Of a stretch of 64,000 bases of DNA, positions 23,125-33,563 are shown piece after piece (within the stretch, counting starts at the first letter, position 1; every line of letters begins with the position of its first letter). The notes under the pieces were generated by a model. It did no database searches. It had not been told where the DNA came from and worked only from the letters and a program-made list of their open reading frames with translations. Source of the DNA: Porpolomopsis calyptriformis (taxonomy: Eukaryota > Basidiomycota > Agaricomycetes > Agaricales > Hygrophoraceae); assembly GCA_951640195.1 (NCBI GenBank), contig OX621163.1, forward strand, positions 372,001 through 436,000, given 5' to 3'. The translations under genes and the position numbers were made by a program.

Positions 23125-23989
23125 ATGCCACATCACAAGTCCTGGCATTCACCTTGCTCACATTGCCATGAACTTGGCATGTTGGCTAAAGTACTACCCA
23201 CAACATTCCGTCGCCTGTTTGGGACATTTAGCTCTCGCAACCGACCCTTCACCCTGACATTCATCATCCCTGGCCAAGGGAATCAGACAGAAACAGAGAC
23301 TTTTGTGTCTGCTAAACATTTCCGGGATGCATTCCCTGGATTTCGGTTCACCGATCCCAAGACCAACAAAACATTCCCAGCTGGCTCTCTACCCAATCAT
23401 ATTGACCCCACTGTCATATACACTGCAAAGCACCCATTCCTCACTGCTCGACTAGAAGACTACAACCACAACCAAATTTCTGACAAAGCCTTTGAAGACA
23501 AAGCATGCAAAGCGCTCGAACATCACCTAAACAAAATTGTTGTCCGCCGTCGTATACCAGACAACCCCACACGACCGGATGGCTGGCGGATCCTTTCTGG
23601 AGAGAAGGATATCGCTGAGTGGGAGGGTGTGTGGGAAAGCCGCAATGGACACTTTTTCTTCTTGGAAGCTAAACATTTTGTGGATATGGCAAGTCAAGTC
23701 TCATTGTGATTCTGTTCGTGTTGCTCACTTGTGCATATAGAACAAAATTGCAAAAATTCGAGTCAAACTCACGCGAAGCCTAGACTTTCTAGGTATAGAC
23801 CACACGAAGGCCACTGTTTACTTAGCAGGCAATCACTGGCTGGACAATGATGCCATGGACCAAGCTCGAACTGTGTATGGATTTGGCGTTCTGACCTGCA
23901 ATGGTCTGGATCTCGACGTTCAGGAGCCGATCACCACTTGGGAGTTTGGGCGGCAACGCAAAATTCTTGCAAGACCGGGTGACCCTTGA
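23125..23989 (+). CDS. PD-(D/E)XK nuclease-like hypothetical protein
   Basis: Two exons encode about 270 aa. The N-terminal half (FTLTFIIPGQGNQTETETF; DPKTNKTFPAG) is unrecognised. Residues about 165-190 read DIAEWEGVWESRNG then FFFLEAKHFV. The spacing of an acidic residue, a hydrophobic strand and E-x-K is that of a PD-(D/E)XK nuclease core. The second exon (23741-23989) continues with a helix (KIRVKLTRSLDFLG) and a strand (ATVYLAGNHW). Intron 1 can start with a GC donor at 23689 or a weak GT donor at 23698; both keep the frame. It sits inside the rearranged block between two halves of a dead KGD1 gene. Function is unproven. Confidence 0.5.
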
Positions 23990-24216
23990 AAGGGCTCTGC
24001 GGTCTGTTGAACAAGGGCGTCGCGTTGGATGAGAAGGCAAGGAGAGGCCTACTATCATAGATCAGGTAACCGCGATACCCTAGTCATCTCGCAACCCCCA
24101 TAAATCTCATTCTTTATAGCCTCGGTCTCTTAGAAATTCAGCAAATAATACCTACAAATAAAAAGTGCACTTTGCACGAATGAGTTATCAAATGTAGAAC
24201 AGAATGGATGGTACGC

Positions 24217-25580
24217 CTAAGACACATTGAACGCTGCTGCGAGGAAGGCCTCAATCTCCTTATGGTGCACCTGTTAAACAGCGAGGGAGTAGTCATCGAA
24301 GTTGATGTCGACAAACAGACCTTGCTTCCAGTTGCAACTGAACTTGTTGGTCCCCGTCCAGCATAGAGGGGGTATTTTCCTCCGTGATGCTCTGTCTTGT
24401 TGGCGGATGCAAAGATCCGAGGACCTACGTAGCTCCACGCGCCGTTACTCAGAGGTTGTTCCTGCAACAGAACTGTGGGCATCGTGGCAAAACGTTGGTC
24501 ATCTACATACCTGACACCAAAGAATACCAGCATTCGTAAACCCGGGGGGATAATTGGCGGCCTTGCCGACGCGCCGAAGGATGTCCGGTGGAATGTGTTC
24601 CGCGAGTTGCCGCGAAGAGAGGAACCCTTGACAAGATGCTGAAAGCCATTCCTTATTCGTAGGAATATAGTCTTTGACTCCGGTGGCAGCCTGCTGAAGC
24701 ATTCCCCAAACCCACTTCTTATGATCCTCGATGTCCCTCTCTGTAAATGTCCCTCTCCCGACGAGAAACTTTGTGTATTGAGTAAAGGGGTTGGTTGCTT
24801 TGCGATAGCCTGATACATTCTCGGTTGAGTGAAGCTCGGCCGGTCGGTCTCGTTATGGCCATATCGACGGTAGCAAACGATGTCAATTAAAACATCTTTT
24901 TTGTATTTCGCGTGATAATCGGCGGCTAGTTGACAAATGAAATTAACAGCTTCGACATTGTCTCCGTTGACGTGAAATACGGGTGTATCGATTCACTTGG
25001 CTATGTCAGAAGGATAGGGTGTCGAGCGAGCGAAACGAGGATCAGTCGTGAAACCGATTTGACTGTTGACAATGAGATGGATTGTCCCACCCGTGCCGTA
25101 ACTGGGGAGGTTATAGAATCCCATGGTGTCATAAACGATACCCTGACCTGCAAATGCGGCATCACCATGAAGGAGAACACCCATAGCTGTGTTGTCAGTC
25201 ATCTCGTCCTGCTCAAAATGCTGGATCGCACGAGCCTTTTCAAGAACTACGGGATCCTCGGCCTCTAAGTGCGATGGGTTTGCCACGAGCGATGAGGAAA
25301 CTTTTTTGCCCAATGGGGTTGGTCGTGCATAATTCGCCCCAAGATGGTATTTTATATCGCCCGCCGGAGAGTCATCTTCTTGAGAGCGGGGGAATTCGTT
25401 TAAAATGGCTCCGAATGACATTCGCCAACACATTCAGACGACCGCGATGAGGCATGCCTTCAAATCTTCTTGAAGACGAACGATTAATAGGTTTGGATGA
25501 TACAGAAAATTGGTGGAAGAAATAAAGAACGTTTGAAGAGTGGAGACGCCAATCATTACGAATAAACGATGTCACTAGCC
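24217..25580 (-). pseudogene. KGD1: 2-oxoglutarate dehydrogenase E1, central and C-terminal remnant
   Basis: Minus-strand segments match E1 in order: [100 protein letters not shown], then the C-terminus ([43 protein letters not shown], stop at 24217). A frameshift lies just after LANVI, an in-frame TGA follows SDIAK (about 25000), and at least one more frame change occurs near 24770. The whole stretch between KEWLSAS plus a few residues and EQPLSNG is missing; it is several hundred residues in functional enzymes. The gene is dead. A functional KGD1 must exist elsewhere in the genome. Confidence 0.85.
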
Positions 25581-26127
25581 AGTGACCTTGTCTGCAACAA
25601 GGTCATGTTCCCGAACACGTCTGGGCAGCATCAAAGGGGCACAAGCAGTTGGTTCTGAGTGTCTACTTACCATTGACCTTGCTTCCCACCACAGTACGGT
25701 CGCGTGAAAGATGTAGATCCTTCCCCTTCCTCTGCCTTCTCATCTGCGTTGTCAACCCGATAGCCAGCTAGCCAACCTGCATCAGGGACATCTACTGACG
25801 AAGATTGTACGAAGAAAGCCCTGAAAACTTCCACGTGCATTTACGTTTGATCCTTGCGGCGCAGTAGATGGATGATGCGATTATGGATTTGTCCTTCTCG
25901 GTATAGTAGCGACTTGGTGGTGGAAATGGGAGAGGGAGAAATTTGCGGAAGAGTTTGGAAATCTTCAACCTTGATTTCCTAAAACATCGAGGGATAACCC
26001 ACACATGTGTGCGTGCAGTGGTACCCAAATCACCTTAAACTACGGAATATCATCATCATCACCAAGATTACGTGCTTCTCTCCTTGCCCGGCATGGTAGA
26101 TGATGCAAGCTGATGCCGGTAGCTGAA
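25581..26127. other. Junction region left of the duplication
   Basis: Between the KGD1 remnant and the start of duplicated copy 1. A minus-strand open frame (25792-26028) shows no recognised domain. The region may include further decayed exons of the former KGD1 locus or unrelated inserted DNA; I could not align it to known E1 motifs. Confidence 0.35.
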
Positions 26128-26187
26128 TGTATCTACTTAAATGACTTAAACAGGTTTTCCTTACCATACTTCTCACCTTTAGCTCCC

Positions 26188-27604
26188 ATGGGTCTCGTGT
26201 CATCAGCCATCTCACAATGTTATCCCCCAAAATCAGAGTTCAGCGTGGAGGACATCCCTGATTTGTCCGGGAAGATCATCATCGTGACTGGCGCAAACAC
26301 GGGCATTGGGAAAGAGACAGCCAAGGCGCGTCATGTTCCTTTTGGATGATTAGATTCGAAGATCACTGACCCACTCCATGCATGTTCTCTTCAGGCCCTG
26401 CTTGCACACAATGCTAAGGTGTACATTGCTGCGCGCAATAAGGAAAAATCCGAGCAAGCCATCCAGGACCTACGTGATGCGACTGGCAAAGAGGCGATTT
26501 TCTTACCTTTGGATTTAGGAGATCTAAAAAGTGTGAAGGCAGCTGCTGAAGAATTTTCAAGGTATATTCTTGCGATTGGATTAACTTTCCTTAATGGAGA
26601 TTTCTAGCAAGGAAACAGAGCTGCATGTCTTGTTCAACAATGCGTATGTATATCGCTTGCACTCCATTTTTCATTTGTGAACTATCTATTTTCCTTACAG
26701 GGGCGTAATGTGGCCTCCAATCGATCAACTGACCAGTGATGGATATGATTTGCAATTTGGAACAAATGTCCTTGGTAAGATCGAGCTTGTGCACTGCAGC
26801 ATCCAAATCTGACAAACGGTCTGTACGCTAGGCCACTTTTATTTCACCAAACTATTACTCCCGTTGTTGATCTCCACAGCCAAAACCTCTCCTGATGGCA
26901 AAACCCGCGTCGTCAACTCGTCGTCGATAGGGCACCTAGTGAGTAGCGGGTTGCACTTCGACACCTTTAAGGATAGTCCATCAAGGGTGAAGATGAGTAC
27001 AGGGGAGCTGTACTACCAGAGTAAAACTGTATGCCAACTTGCGACAACCTTGATGGAACAATACCAATCGTACTATGGTTGTTCAAACAGGGTAACGTCG
27101 TGTTCGCAAGTGAACTCGCTCGCCGATATGGCGATCAAGGCATCGTCTCCACTTCTCTCAATCCTGGTAATGTGCTTGTCACCATCTTTTTGTTCGGTCA
27201 ATCTCACTTGGCAAGAATGCAGGCAATATTAAATCAGATCTCCTCCGTCACACATCGAGCTTGAAAAAACGAATACTTGTAAGCACACACGAACTTCTGG
27301 CCTATTCTGATTGGCTCAATATGCATCGTCCAATTTCTTACCGAAGGCTGCCATAATCCTGTACGACACCCCATACGGTGCACTCACCCAACTTTGGGCA
27401 GGAACTTCAGCCGTTGGCGCGACATTCAATGGCAAGGTACACGTGTGTCATATTCAATGACCTGGGGTTTGCTAACCAATTGTCTATTTGATCCAGTATC
27501 TTGTTCCTTGGGCCAGGATAGGCAAGCCTTGTCAGAGCACTCAGAGTCCAGAAATTGGACAGGAACTGTGGACGTGGCTTGAAGAACAAGTTGAACATGT
27601 ATAA
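26188..27604 (+). CDS. Short-chain dehydrogenase/reductase, copy 1
   Basis: Exons 26188-26325, 26395-26561, 26608-26643, 26701-26774, 26832-27028, 27091-27166, 27223-27278, 27347-27436 and 27497-27604 encode 313 aa. The NAD(P) motif TGANTGIG is at residues 34-41. LFNNAG is the structural motif, NSSSIGH carries the expected catalytic Ser, and YYQSK (about 199-203) gives the Tyr and Lys. The resemblance is to the Bli-4/retinol-dehydrogenase-like SDRs of fungi; the substrate is unknown. The first intron must begin with GC (26326) to keep the frame; a T-to-C change of a GTGCGT donor would explain it. No stop or frameshift is present. It is tail-to-tail with the HDAC fragment. Confidence 0.85.
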
Positions 27605-27778
27605 CTTCGGCGTCCACACCTCACACTCTAGGTCATCCTTCTTCTACATATTTATTCGCCTGCTGCCACTGGCACGATATAGGAAAAGATCAACTTCGAC
27701 TCTCGACCAAGTCCATGAATTAAATTCCCAAAGTGAGATCGCGAAACGAAGCTGAGAAAACATCGTGATGTTACAATA

Positions 27779-29100
27779 TTAGCAGTACATTCTCACTATC
27801 TTATCCGAAAGGATATCAATTGGTTGTCTATCGGTCTCCATCAGAGGACCCAAACCGTTCCTTCCGGCCGACACTGGCTCGACTACATCTTCCCACTGGG
27901 CCGTACTCTGGTAGAACCGCCTCTTCGAGGTTTTGTTGGGCGGACCACAGTCATATTGTGGGATGTCAAAATACTGGTTCGAAATAATGCTCATCCGTGA
28001 CTTGTGTGAGCCATTGTGTGTGCGCCGTCGAGTATTGTGTCGATGAGTGTACAGAGGTACCTCTGTATCTGAACGCCAGGCGTCAGAGTCCTCGGAATAT
28101 GACTCGAATTCTTGAAGGTTGTAGACGTATCGCGCGTGTTCTGTTTTAGTTGTTATTAATGAATGCCGAGGGGCTATCATAATAAAATAAAGCTTACGCG
28201 CTAAGCGTTCATCTAATTCATCTCTAACTTCTTCCCCGTCCTCATCCCCCTTAAAGCCCAAATGTTGGCCGAGCGATTCTCGCGGAACGTCATGCATGCC
28301 AACAGAGGGTGCACATTTCAATTGTGACAGCTGTTGCAGCGCCAATGTCCTAAAATGCAAGCCGCACTGTCACACCATACTGAGTGTATATTTCAGCTTA
28401 CTCACCTAACCCTCTCAAGCGATCCATCCTTCACGTTCATGTCTTCCATGTTATTCTCCATGACTTCTAGCCTATACCGCGGCCCGAACCACTCATGAAA
28501 ATCGTTCCATGGCAGATTGAGGTCAATAGTGTCCTCGATTCCCAGAGCACACGCAGTCTCGTAAGTCCACACCCGCGCAACGTTCTTCACGGTATATCCT
28601 CCACCGCCAAGAAGTATGAGGGGTATGTTCTGTTTACGAAGAAATTGAACGCAACGAGCATGGCCATGCATAGTAATATTGAAACATCCGAGCTTATCTC
28701 CGGCAAGAGAATCTGCTCCGCATTGGAGCACGACCACCGGCGGTTGATAGACCTCAAGAATTTTGGAGACGACCTGTTGCGAAGCAAGTGATCCATGTGT
28801 TTAGCTTATCAGCGCGAAAAAGACCTTTTGACACGCACAGACTCAAAAACGTGTATGAACGAGGCATCTCTGATCCCGTCTTTAAGTGGGACATTGACTG
28901 CATATCCTTTCCCGGTCCCTCTCCCTCTGTCCTCTTGAGTGCCAGTACCGGGAAAGTATTCCCCAAATTTGTGAAAACTGCATGTCATCACCCTATCCGT
29001 GGTATAAAACGCTTCCTCGACACCATCACCATGATGGCAGTCGATGTCGAGATACAGAACGCGAGAGAACGCTCGCAAAAGCTCTAATATGCCGAGGACA
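27779..29100 (-). pseudogene. Histone deacetylase, 5'-truncated duplicate
   Basis: Matches exons 5 (part) to 8 of the intact gene at 35212-37212, including [36 protein letters not shown] and the same stop codon. Exons 1-4 and the start of exon 5 are missing. The promoter, the ATG and the catalytic His pair in GLHHAKK are therefore gone. The cut lies at 29100, where the sequence switches to unrelated DNA. No replacement ATG in frame is visible upstream. Remaining splice sites are preserved and there are no internal stops, which fits a recent event. Confidence 0.9.
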
Positions 29101-29211
29101 CTATTACAAGTTGTAGGAAATCCAAATCGCCATACATTCACAAACACAGCCGAATCAATCAAAGAAAAGGCCGGTTCGTTAATGCAAGTGTAAATACGTT
29201 CCCTTTCCTCA

Positions 29212-30672
29212 ATGCCATCAGAACGAACAACAACTCATTATTACCCCGCCGCTGAAATCGACGCGATGCGGGCTTTTTATGGCGGGAAGAAATGTATCAT
29301 CAGTGAGGATATTACTTCTGTCCAATGGTCTCATATGCTCGATGCGGCTCTGGTGTCCTCTAACCTTCGTGTGAGACATACCAATCTACCATTCCATATC
29401 CTGATACTAAATACACAACCCATAGCTCGATTGGATGTTGGATCGCAATCTACGCCAAGAGAGAATCCCTGAGCACACTGCCGAACTGCGAGAAAACCTT
29501 GTACCTTGTGCGCCATCCTTTTTAACAGAGCATTGTTCCATTTGGCAATGACTATCTTTAGTGGCCGCTAGCTGGCATCTAAGGATTGACTCGAGGCCCT
29601 CGCGCTCGACGCTGTTCCTGCACGAAGACTTATTGGCTCGCACGCTTGCATTTGAACTCGAATTACAGCAGTGGAGGCTCGCGGAGTTACGAGTTGGACG
29701 AGGTGACCCCGGTAGACCTCGATACGAAGACGTATTTACAGTGAGTAATCGTTGTGCATTCGACTCCTTTTAACCCCCATGTGGTAGGCATTGGCCCCAA
29801 CAACACACAGATGGCACAGCATGGAGCCGACTTTTCTATCCCAAACATGGAAAGCATTCAAACCTATAGATTGTCCTGGTGTCTACCCAAATTCCCCGAA
29901 TCCATTCCCTGTAATCAATACTCTGCTTTCAATTCCTTTTTCCGTCCTCCACAACTTTCCTCGTCTTGTCTCCATGCTCCCTCATAGCAAATACCAGAGA
30001 GACCTAATCAAGATGAGCGAAGACGTAATATACCTATGGTCATGGGACCCCTCGCCCGAGGAACTAGCCCAATTTCCAACCACTGATGCTAATTTCGCAC
30101 GAACACCCAAACCTCTGCCCATCCAAGATCCCTCGCGTGAAGGTGCCACGTATGCCTCTCTGCGACCTCCCTCGCCTCCAGTTGGTACGAACGCTTCCTT
30201 GCCTTCCTCTTCTATGTCTGGAAGTAGCGTGGCACGTGATAGAGGCACTTTTCAGCTCCCCTCTGGCCAGATTCTGTTTGGCGTTGCACCTCGCATATCG
30301 TGGGATTATGAAAATGGGTTGCAGCTTACAGCCGGAGCAGAGGAGCAGTTGAAGACCTGCTGCGTGGAATTGGACGACTTGAGCCTGAAGGGAAGTACCA
30401 GGGTGGATTCTGAGCTTGGCCACTGGTCTTCCGACGTACAAGACAGTGAGATCAAGCCCTGTGAACCAGTTTTATCCTCGGCTGACATTTTGGATTGGCT
30501 GAACTGTGTCGATGATGGGGTAACCCCACAATACTTGCCTCCATCTCCCGCTTCATTCGAGAAAGGAGTCATGAGCAGTATGAGTGTTAACGATATCCTG
30601 ATGGTTCAAGGATTGATAGATCCAGGAGTTTATGTTCAGTATCTGGACTTGTCTTCATTTTCACGTCTCTGA
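29212..30672 (+). CDS. HNH-nuclease-like protein with long C-terminal region
   Basis: Exons 29212-29370, 29426-29507, 29562-29731 and 29788-30672 encode 431 aa without interruption. Residues about 25-90 read [33 protein letters not shown], then [16 protein letters not shown] His in an S-H-x-L-D-A strand, then Asn and a second His nine residues later, reproduce the H...N...H layout of fungal HNH-type domains. The N-L-x-P-L-x4-H element is the most telling part. The C-terminal 300 residues contain an SP-rich region and no recognised domain. It starts only 110 bp from the truncated HDAC, in the block flanked by the duplicated copies. Whether the nuclease is active is unknown. Confidence 0.5.
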
Positions 30673-30905
30673 GCACAAGCCTGTTACCGTCTTCGCACTT
30701 GGGAGTGGAGCTGTACAAAGGTGCAAAGGGGTTGGCATTGCCTTGTACTTCTTACCCATGGCATCAACAAAACACCATCCAACTTAATTCATCTTAGCTT
30801 ACTTTGACTGGACTAATAAGTACACATAAAAATAAGTCCAGTAAGACAAGTAAGAGCAGTAAGTAGTTAAGGCAATATGGAAGCTGGGACTGATCTGCTC
30901 AAAAG

Positions 30906-31314
30906 TGTGACACCCGGCACAGGTGCCAGGTCGGCGAGTATGTAGGACCCCATGTACTGTATTTTTCAGTACATATGGTAGTCCTAGCGAGCACTTGTCA
31001 CGGTTGTAATTTTCTTCATTTTCTTTATCTTATCGTATGCAAACCTATCTCTTATCTTGGGATTCCCCCCACTTGTTACTGGGATTCCCCATTGCCTTTC
31101 TCCGGGATTCCCCATTACTTTACCTATATGCGGACATACTTCATTTCCATTACGTTTCAACCCCTTATGATTCGTCATCGATCACGATGACTCACTCTTA
31201 TCTCTACCTCATGTTATGTCGCACTGACTCACACAGATAAGTAGTCAGTATATAAAGAGTACCTCTTGTACATATCAGACCTTAAGTCTGATTCCTCGTT
31301 AGCCTACTCATAAC
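30906..31314 (+). repeat. Putative 5' LTR of the Ty3/gypsy relic
   Basis: Starts TGTGACACCCGGCACAG and appears to end ...CTCATAACA, giving TG...CA-like ends. It contains three copies of GGGATTCCCC (31059, 31081, 31104) spaced 22-23 bp apart, and a hairpin around 30953-30973. No second copy is visible in the window, so the boundaries are inferred from the gag ORF position and LTR-like ends only. Confidence 0.4.
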
Positions 31315-31455
31315 AAGGACTTGGAACCATACCTTATCTCTTGGGACAGAACACCTGAAGTAAAACGCGTTCCGAACAACCGGTTTATAACAAGAATCAG
31401 ACTTCCTTCTGGTTCTCTCCCACTTGCTTATCCAACGCCCTCATCACTGTGATCA

Positions 31456-33485
31456 TTGACATCACCTCTTTGTCTCTTACCCACTTTCATCCTGGCTTCT
31501 ACTGACAACTCAGACGTTGAAGAACAGTACGAAGACCCTCTCTCAAGATCGACCTTTTCAGCTACAATTCGAGATCAAGAACCATCCTTTTCTTCTGCTC
31601 TTGAAGAAACATTAGCTGCTCCCACTCCTACTCCTGCTCCTGCCCCTCTAGGACCACGAACTCGATCGAGAACAAGAGGACTCTTCTCTTCATCTTCAGT
31701 CCCAGCAACAAGACCAGTTCATCAACGAACTGCTACCCCACCAGGACGATACGGTTCTCTCTACTCCCAACTTTCTTCTGCGACATCCACACCAACACCA
31801 ACAGCTCCAACAACTCCCTTACCCACGACATCTACCAACATGTCAGGAACATCCACCAATGCTCCCACCAACCCCCCTGCCATTGATATCACGACCCTGA
31901 TGGCTACTGTTCGCCAACTCGAACAAACCATCACCTAACAACAACAGCTGATCACCCAGCTCCAGCAACAACAACAACAACCTCAGCCTCCTCAACCCCC
32001 TCAGCCGCCCCAACAGCCTCCCCTACCTCAACAACCTGCTCCCCCCTCTATCAAGATAGCCAAACCCGATGAATACGATGGGTCTGCAGCCAAGTGTCTC
32101 AACTTTATCCAAGCTTGTTGTCTAGTCCTCGACGACAGCCAGTGGTCTGACAGACAAAAGATTACCTATGTCTTGTCGTTCATGAAGATCGGTGTCGCCC
32201 AATCATGGGCCCGACAGCAGACTCAGGAATTCAAACGTGTGTTATGGGTTGGAGCTGACTACGAGGATTTCATGGAGGAGCTCGAGGAATGTTTTGGAGA
32301 TGTTGATGCGAGAGTGACAGCACAGGTCAAGATTCAAAAGGTAACCCAAGGACTTTCTACTGTGGACAATTATAACGTACGATTTGGAGCTCTCGTGGAC
32401 GAAACTAGATTCAACGACGACGCGCTCAAAGTTTTCTACCGGAACGGCCTCAATCCCGGAATTCTCGAAAAAATCTATGCCCTTGACCCCATCCCCGCCA
32501 CCCTCAACGCTTGGAAACGAAAAGCTTCCATCTTTGATTGACAACATCTCGAACTCGCACTTGAGCGTCGTGCCGCTCCCCGGAGTAACTACTATGCTCC
32601 CAGGGAGACTGTGGCTCGAATGACGACCCGAACTCCCTCCTCTGCTCCTGTCAAACAGGAGACAACTTCCTCATTATCAATATCGCGCGTTCCGCGAGGT
32701 AACTGCTATCGCTGCGGAGAGCCAGGTCATTGGGCGAACAAGTGTCCAAATTCCCCTCTCACCTCTTCTTCGATAGCGCGCCCACCGAGTAGTGCCCCTG
32801 CCGGACAACGACGAGGGAGACCAACCACAGGGTGGGGTCGAGGACGGAACATTCGAGGTATCGAGACGGAACGAGTCAACGAGGTGGTTTCCCCAGCTAC
32901 TATGGAAGAAACTATTCGAGTGGTGGACAACTGCGGGATCGATTGCTGGCCGAAGGAGAGAAAAGCTCAGCTCGTCAAGGAACTGAAAGAACAGGGTTTT
33001 TAAAGAGTCCGAACGCTTTGCCTACCGTTATGGACGTATCTACTCAAGAATGTACCACCACTCCATGCAATCTATTTTGAATTCTTGGTACTCTTGAAGA
33101 AGGCAATCTCGGACTCATTTTGGACGTTTGGATTGAAGCTACCGACACTGGTCGACGTGTTCCGGCCACTGCTCTGGTTGATAGTGGAGCCTCTGGAAAT
33201 TTTGTGGACGAGTCCTTCGCAACTCGCCACAATTTTACTCTAACACGATTGGAAACCCCAATCCCCATACGGAATGCCAATGGATCTGAAAACCGAGGTG
33301 GACCCATCGAGAACGATATTGATATTTGGTTAGAGGCTCCTGGAGGACACAATGAACGGATCCAATTGGAAGTGACCGATCTCAGATCTAAAACAGATAT
33401 TATCCTTGGCTTCCCGTGGCTCAAAAAGCACAACCCCAACATCGATTGGAAAGAGCCTTTGTCACGTACCGTCACACGGGTGTGA
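31456..33485 (+). pseudogene. Gag-protease ORF of Ty3/gypsy element, broken
   Basis: Visible parts are a Ser/Pro/Thr-rich N-terminus, a Gln/Pro-rich stretch, a capsid-like region (PDEYDGSAAKCLNFIQAC; QSWARQQTQEF; FMEELEECFGD), the zinc knuckle CYRCGEPGHWANKC (about 32706-32747) and the aspartic protease motif ALVDSGASGNFVD (about 33172), ending DIILGFPWLKKHNPNIDW. Breaks are an in-frame TAA at 31936-31938, a TGA at 32539-32541, and at least one frame change between the zinc knuckle and the protease. The element cannot make an intact polyprotein. Confidence 0.85.
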
Positions 33486-33563
33486 CTCGTCTCGTACTGT
33501 ATAATTCTCATAACGCATGACCTTTAGGTCGGTCCCGACGCTATGCATTATGAGAAAGTCAAC

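Larger units (their letters stand above)
26128..29100. repeat. Direct duplication, copy 1 (SDR plus truncated HDAC)
   Basis: 2973 bp nearly identical to 33564-36533 in the same orientation, with only about 30 visible substitutions and two 1-bp indels in the parts compared (roughly 1% divergence by eye). Copy 1 begins at TGTATCTACTTAAATGAC and ends at GCCGAGGACA, where it is cut inside HDAC exon 5. The copies are separated by about 4.46 kb containing an HNH-like gene and a Ty3/gypsy relic. Confidence 0.95.
30906..33563 (+). mobile_element. Truncated, decayed Ty3/gypsy retrotransposon
   Basis: Order: putative LTR, gag, CCHC zinc knuckle, retropepsin-like protease. The element stops after the protease, where duplicated copy 2 begins at 33564. 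Reverse transcriptase, RNase H, integrase and the 3' LTR are absent. A short inverted repeat (TCTCATAACGCATGAC and its partner, 33502-33555) marks the right end. Its location exactly at the duplication boundary suggests it took part in the rearrangement, for example as a recombination site. Confidence 0.85.

Noticed and set aside
24138..24818. Minus ORF of 226 aa as a separate gene
   Set aside because: It is a mixture of frames of the KGD1 remnant; only parts match E1 and the rest is out-of-frame readthrough.
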